Assembly: GCA_964567125.1 (NCBI GenBank)
Contig: CAZMLC010000087.1
Span: 1 to 10,006, forward strand
Direction of reading: 5' to 3'
Source of the DNA: CAZMLC01 sp964567125
GTDB lineage: Bacteria > Verrucomicrobiota > Kiritimatiellia > RFP12 > UBA1067
DNA length: 10,006 nt
Within the stretch, counting starts at the first letter, position 1; every line of letters begins with the position of its first letter. Both the position numbers and the translations under genes were made by a program. The notes below the pieces were generated by a model. That model saw nothing but the letters and a program-made list of their open reading frames with translations, had not been told where the DNA came from and did no database searches. Positions 6,099-10,006 of this stretch are shown piece by piece.

Positions 6099-7058
6099 AT
6101 GATCGGTCTTCTGCAAATCCTGAGCCGCTGGCTCGTCAAGTTTACCTCACTTTTTGTTATCGCGATTGCCGCGCTGACCTTTTGGCAGCCCTGGCTTTTC
6201 GAGTGGGTCAAGGGAAACACGCAAACCGCGATTCTGGGCATCATCATGCTGGGTATGGGCATGACCTTGACGGTGGAAGATTTTCGAACACTTGCACAGC
6301 ATCCCCTGGATATCTTTATCGGTGCCTGTGCGCAGTTTACCATCATGCCGCTGGGCGCGTATCTCTTTGTTCATCTCCTCGCATTGCCCCCGGCGATTGC
6401 CGTGGGCCTGCTGCTGGTCGGTTGCGCGCCGGGCGGAGTCTCTTCGAATATCATGACCTTTCTTTGCAAAGGCGATGTCGCTTTTTCCGTAGGTATGACC
6501 ACGGCGTCGACCTTGCTTGCGCCGTTGATGACGCCGCTGTTGATGTTGCTGCTGGCGGGGCAGACCATTTCAATTCCCGCGATGAGCATGTTTCAGTCCA
6601 TGCTGCTGGTCACCTTGCTGCCGGTGACCCTGGGTGCGCTGTTGAATTACATTTGGCGCGAAAAGGCCTTTTTTCCGGTGTTGGTCTCCATCATGCCGGG
6701 CGTTTCCGTGATTGGATTGGCCTGCATCGTGGGCGGCGTTGTGGCGTGCAACGGCTCGGCGTTCTTCCGTTCCGGCGCGATGATCTTCCTGGCGATCTGT
6801 TTGCACAACGGGCTCGGCTATCTGCTGGGCTATTGCGTCGGCGTGGTTACGCGCCTGTCCCTGCCCAAACGGCGGACGCTCTCCATTGAGGTGGGCATGC
6901 AGAATGCAGGACTCGCGACGAACCTTGCGATGCGTCACTTTCCTGCACTGCCCGAAGCCGCTGTCGCTGCCGCAGTCTCCTGCGTCTGGCATTCGATCAG
7001 CGGCACGTTGATTGCGGCCTTCTTCTCCTGGATGGATGCGCGCCATCACCGCGTCTAA
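6099..7058 (+). CDS. BASS-family Na+-dependent symporter (bile acid:sodium symporter superfamily)
   Basis: A 319-residue protein with nine or ten transmembrane helices, typical of bacterial BASS transporters such as ASBT homologues, YocS and PanS. Conserved blocks are MLGMGMTLTVEDF (50-62), CAPGGVSSNIMTFLCKGD (109-126), then FSVGMTTASTLLAPLMTPLL (129-148), and EVGMQNAGLA (264-273). By position, Gln79, Ser116, Asn117, Glu264 and Gln268 match residues that bind the two Na+ ions in ASBT structures, so transport activity looks intact. The GMTL-VEDF and CAPGG-SSN style is that of bacterial members that carry pantoate, keto acids or other organic anions; true bile acid transport should not be assumed. 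It is the last gene of the operon, 15 bases after the phosphoesterase, with a modest AAAGGGA site ten bases before the ATG. Its stop is six bases from the stop of the opposing glycosidase. Confidence 0.94.
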   Translation: MIGLLQILSRWLVKFTSLFVIAIAALTFWQPWLFEWVKGNTQTAILGIIMLGMGMTLTVEDFRTLAQHPLDIFIGACAQFTIMPLGAYLFVHLLALPPAIAVGLLLVGCAPGGVSSNIMTFLCKGDVAFSVGMTTASTLLAPLMTPLLMLLLAGQTISIPAMSMFQSMLLVTLLPVTLGALLNYIWREKAFFPVLVSIMPGVSVIGLACIVGGVVACNGSAFFRSGAMIFLAICLHNGLGYLLGYCVGVVTRLSLPKRRTLSIEVGMQNAGLATNLAMRHFPALPEAAVAAAVSCVWHSISGTLIAAFFSWMDARHHRV

Positions 7059-7064
7059 ACGCGG

Positions 7065-9920
7065 CTATTTCAGGATCACGCTGGCAGGGGCCAGTCCCTC
7101 CGCAGTTGCGGTCAGCGTGATCGCGCCGGCCTCTCCCGCATGGCGGCGTACCAGCGCGACGGCCTTTCCGAAATAGAGGCGGTGCTGGGCTGTGTCGGCA
7201 AAGGAATCGGTGGCGCGCGGATTTCCGTTGCCCACCGCGACGATCGTGCCGGGACCGCTCACTGCAAAGTGAATCTGGTTTGTTGCGCGCGGATCGCGCA
7301 CTGCATGTGCATCCACGACGTCGACGTGTACAAAGACCACGCTTTCTCCATCGGCCGGCACCGTTGTTTTTTCGGGCGTGAGCATCAGCGCCTTGGCTGG
7401 CCCCGCTGTTTTGACCGCAGCTTCACCGATCTGCTTGCCATTGGCATAGGCGATGGCCTTGAGTTCACCCGGCTGATAGATCACGTCCGGCCAGCGCAAG
7501 CGATAGGTGTCGCAGACATCATAGTAGGGCGCGTTTGGCGGCTCCAGCGTGAGGGCGAATTCGCGGATGGAGGCCCAGCGACCTTGGTCGAGCGCATCAA
7601 TCGCGATGCGCACATAGCGAGCGGTTGTCTGCTGGTCAAGGACGTCCAGCGCTTTTTCACCGTGTTTCTTGGTATAGAGCGTCTTCCAGGTGGTGCCGTC
7701 GTCTGAAGCGAGCACGGAGTACCCGTAGCCTTTGGCGTCATTTTCAAATGTGGTGGAGATGAAGCGGAAGGTCGTGGCCGCTCCGAGATCGACCTGCCAC
7801 CATTGCGGGGCGTTGGGGCCGGATGCGCACCAGCGGGTCTCCATGCTGCTGTCCAGCGCGGCGGAGGCGGGGTTGTTGTGAGCGCTGGTCTTTTCTGTCG
7901 ACGACGCTGTGGCCGTCTTGCCTGCGGCCAGATTGAGCGGCTTCATCGCCGCCTGGCCCTTTGTGCGGCGTCCGAGCGATTGGCCGTTGAGGAAGAGCTC
8001 TGCGGAGTCACCGCTCGTGTAGACGTAGACCGGGACTTTGCGGCCTTCGTAGCCGCTCCAGTTCCAATGCGGCAGGATATGCACCGTGACGCTGTTGGTG
8101 TTCCACAGGCTGCGATAGAGGTAGAAGCGATCTTTCGGAATGCCGCACAGGTCGACGATGCCGAAGTAGGAGCTGCGCGCCATCTCCTCCTGGGGGTATT
8201 TGCGCATCTGCTCAAAATAATGCATATAGGGCGTGGGTTCGCCGAGGTAATCAAAGCCGGTCCAGACGAATTCACCGCCGCAATAGCGGTCGCGCGCCAT
8301 GCGGGCGAATTCAAGGTCGGGAATATCCGACCAGGGGGCTGCATTGTGGTCGTAGGAGCAGACCTCCAGAGCATCGACCGCGTAGTCGGTTTTGTTCTGC
8401 GGCGGAGGCACGGCGTAGAAACCATAGGAACTCAGCGCCGAGGCGGATTCCGAGTAGAGCACCGGCTTGTCCGGATATTTGCGCTTGATGCTGGCGTACT
8501 GGCCGCCGTAATTCCAGCCGGTGATGTCGAGATCCTCGAAAATGCCCATGCCGATCGCGTTGCCGAAGCAGTTGCCGTTGCCGACCGGACGCGTGGTGTC
8601 CAGCTCGCGGATTGCGTTGCGGAAGGCGGCGCAGCGGCTGCGGGTCATGCCCGGATCCTTGGGATTCTCCGGCTTGGCCGGCGGGATCTCATTGCCGATC
8701 GACCAGATAAAGACCGAGGGATGATTGCGGTCGCGCAGTACAAAGTGGCGTAGATTGCGGGCGACGTAATCTTCGAGATTCTGGTCGCTGCGGCGCCCCG
8801 ACGTTCCTTCCCACTTATCAAACGCCTCGTTCCAGACAAAGATGCCCATTTCATCGCAGAGATCGAGTACGTCCGGCGCCGGGCAGTTGTGGCTGGTGCG
8901 CAACGCATTGAAGCCCATATCCTTCATGATCTCCAGCTGGCGCTTCATGGCTGAACGGTTAAAGGCCATGCCGAGTGGTCCGAGATCCGCGTGGAGGTTG
9001 ACGCCGTAGAGTTGGACGCGGCGGCCGTTGAGGTGGAAGCCGTCATCGGCCGGGAAGCTGAATGTGCGGATACCAAAACGGACGCGCTCGCTGTCGGCCG
9101 TGGCTTTCGAGGTCACGGTCACCTGCGCAGAATAGAGGTTGGGCGCATCCACATCCCAGCGTTGCGGATGCTTGAGCGTAAAGAGCTGCTTGATTGGCAG
9201 TGCGGCGTGCGCGGCCAGCGTGGCGGCCTGATCCGCAGTCGCAACGCGTTTGCCCGCGGGGTCCAGTAGGGCGAGCGTAACGCGCACCTCCACCGCGCGA
9301 TCAAGCGCATTGGTGATGGCGGTTGCGATCTGGATCTCGGCGCGGTCCGCCTGCGCGACAGGCGTTGTCACGAACGTTGCCTGATGGACGACGTGCACCG
9401 GATCACAGCGCGTCAGCGTCACCTTGCGGTAGATGCCTGCGCCAGGATACCAGCGGGAATTGTGATGGCGCGTATCGGCCTTGACCGCGATCACGTTGTC
9501 TTTGCCGCATGCGACAAAGGGCGTAGCATCAATACGGAAGCCCATGTAGCCGTAATCCCAGCCGCCGGCCTTCTGCCCATTGATAAAGACCTCCGGGCTC
9601 GCCATGACGCCGTCGAAATCGAGATAGATGTGCTTGCCTGCATCGGCGGACGTCAACGCAAGGTGTTTGCGGTACCAGCCCACACCGCGCCAGGGCAGCT
9701 TGCCTGAACCGCCATCCGCCTTCGGATTAAAGGGACCTGCGATAGCCCAGTCGTGCGGCACGCGGACCGTCTGCCACGCTGTATCATCAAACCCGACAGC
9801 GGCTGCGTTGGTGATGGCTTCAGCGCGTGAGAATTTCCAATCCGCTGCGAGGAGCGTGCTGTCCCGCTGAACGGGTGTTGCGCTGGCAAGAAGGCCAAAG
9901 AGACTGGCGAGTACGAGCAT
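7065..9920 (-). CDS. Exported GH2 glycoside hydrolase (beta-galactosidase-like) with nested F5/8 C (discoidin) domain
   Basis: The 951-residue enzyme removes terminal beta-linked sugars from glycans with a retaining mechanism. Domains in order: short signal peptide (1-14, ending LLASA), GH2 sugar-binding jelly roll (about 22-172, with VRVPHDW and GWYRKH), Ig-like domain (about 175-285), TIM barrel (about 286-605), a DUF4982-like Ig domain split by a discoidin domain, and a GH2 C5-type domain (about 845-951). Catalytic residues are acid/base Glu411 in IWSIGNEIP and nucleophile Glu491 in VLYSESASALSSYG; GEFVWTGFDYLGEPTPY (549-565) is the usual barrel strand. The discoidin part (about 661-793) shows NLAAGKTATASS, TRWCAS, QWWQVDLG, SDDGTTW and ARYVRI. 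It falls between AELFLNGQSLG and YRLRWPDVIYQPGELKAIAY, which normally sit close together. The start is set by AAAGGA eight bases upstream; an in-frame stop at 9972-9974 leaves no better start. Beta-galactosidase is the likeliest activity, but beta-glucuronidase or others are possible. Confidence 0.93.
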   Translation of the reverse strand: MLVLASLFGLLASATPVQRDSTLLAADWKFSRAEAITNAAAVGFDDTAWQTVRVPHDWAIAGPFNPKADGGSGKLPWRGVGWYRKHLALTSADAGKHIYLDFDGVMASPEVFINGQKAGGWDYGYMGFRIDATPFVACGKDNVIAVKADTRHHNSRWYPGAGIYRKVTLTRCDPVHVVHQATFVTTPVAQADRAEIQIATAITNALDRAVEVRVTLALLDPAGKRVATADQAATLAAHAALPIKQLFTLKHPQRWDVDAPNLYSAQVTVTSKATADSERVRFGIRTFSFPADDGFHLNGRRVQLYGVNLHADLGPLGMAFNRSAMKRQLEIMKDMGFNALRTSHNCPAPDVLDLCDEMGIFVWNEAFDKWEGTSGRRSDQNLEDYVARNLRHFVLRDRNHPSVFIWSIGNEIPPAKPENPKDPGMTRSRCAAFRNAIRELDTTRPVGNGNCFGNAIGMGIFEDLDITGWNYGGQYASIKRKYPDKPVLYSESASALSSYGFYAVPPPQNKTDYAVDALEVCSYDHNAAPWSDIPDLEFARMARDRYCGGEFVWTGFDYLGEPTPYMHYFEQMRKYPQEEMARSSYFGIVDLCGIPKDRFYLYRSLWNTNSVTVHILPHWNWSGYEGRKVPVYVYTSGDSAELFLNGQSLGRRTKGQAAMKPLNLAAGKTATASSTEKTSAHNNPASAALDSSMETRWCASGPNAPQWWQVDLGAATTFRFISTTFENDAKGYGYSVLASDDGTTWKTLYTKKHGEKALDVLDQQTTARYVRIAIDALDQGRWASIREFALTLEPPNAPYYDVCDTYRLRWPDVIYQPGELKAIAYANGKQIGEAAVKTAGPAKALMLTPEKTTVPADGESVVFVHVDVVDAHAVRDPRATNQIHFAVSGPGTIVAVGNGNPRATDSFADTAQHRLYFGKAVALVRRHAGEAGAITLTATAEGLAPASVILK
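7074..7122. repeat. Ten-base perfect inverted repeat with two inner hairpins at the convergent junction
   Basis: GATCACGCTG (7074-7083) and CAGCGTGATC (7113-7122) are exact reverse complements. The 29 bases between can form two further small stems: GGG/CCC (7087-7089 with 7096-7098) and CCGCA/TGCGG (7100-7104 with 7107-7111). The whole could fold as a three-way junction in RNA from either strand. It begins 15 bases after the BASS stop and lies within the last codons of the glycosidase. No T-run follows on either strand. Confidence 0.6.
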
Positions 9921-9975
9921 AAAGGCATTCCTTTGATAGGGTGACGCAGTAAAACCAGCGCCACACTGATTTCAA
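9921..9975 (-). promoter_or_regulatory. Candidate promoter and ribosome binding site of the GH2 gene
   Basis: Read on the - strand, TTGAAA (9970-9975) and TTTACT (9948-9953) form a -35/-10 pair with a 16-base spacer, matching consensus at five and four of six positions. A second -10-like CATAAT lies at 9983-9988, but its -35 region would fall at or beyond the window edge. The Shine-Dalgarno AAAGGA (9929-9934) lies eight bases before the ATG. It is part of a small inverted repeat, AAAGG-AATG-CCTTT (9921-9934), which could partly mask the site in the mRNA. Confidence 0.4.
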
Positions 9976-10006
9976 AGCGAAACATTATGCAGGCGATGCC
10001 AGCAGC

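Noticed and set aside
7803..8753. Open frame of 316 codons on the + strand inside the GH2 gene
   Set aside because: It is an antisense image of the GH2 barrel and discoidin region; Val/Ala/Arg-rich with no motif, while the - strand frame carries both catalytic glutamates.

Overview
The window is GC-rich, gene-dense bacterial chromosome with eight protein genes and almost no free intergenic space. Seven genes lie on the + strand and one long gene lies on the - strand, converging on them at about 7060. The gene content is a secreted multi-domain GH2 glycosidase with a discoidin domain, an FG-GAP/VCBS propeller protein, a sodium:solute symporter and a YhcH/NanQ-type sugar anomerase. This suits a glycan-degrading bacterium, most plausibly of the PVC group (Verrucomicrobiota, Kiritimatiellota or Lentisphaerota). 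That placement is an inference from gene content and protein style; no marker gene is present.

Layout. Positions 1-1458 hold the 3' part of an FG-GAP/VCBS propeller protein whose 5' end lies outside the window. Six bases later comes an SSS-family Na+/solute symporter (1465-2949). A perfect inverted repeat follows its stop codon directly. An AT-rich stretch with a good -10 box (about 2985-3047) then starts a second transcription unit. This unit runs 3054-7058 with gaps of 10, -4, 33 and 15 bases: a single-pass membrane coiled-coil protein, a low-molecular-weight protein phosphatase, a YhcH/YjgK/YiaL-family protein, a secreted calcineurin-like phosphoesterase that has lost its C-terminal metal-binding motifs, and a BASS-family Na+ symporter. 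The large GH2 glycosidase (9920 to 7065, - strand) has its stop codon six bases from the stop of the BASS gene. Its own promoter candidate and ribosome binding site lie at 9921-9975.

How the parts may fit. The exported GH2 enzyme trims terminal beta-linked sugars from a glycan, to which its discoidin module may bind. The SSS transporter could import a released sugar or acid sugar. The YhcH-like enzyme would provide the open-chain form of an imported sugar; in E. coli the substrate is N-acetylneuraminate. The phosphatase, coiled-coil protein and degenerate phosphoesterase have no obvious place in this scheme, so the five-gene unit is the least explained part of the window. I found no mobile element, CRISPR array, tRNA, rRNA or clear riboswitch. 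Most of the window reads as an ordinary carbohydrate-use region. The points most worth a second look are the degenerate phosphoesterase, the discoidin domain nested inside the GH2 C-terminal region, and a structured inverted repeat at the convergent junction.
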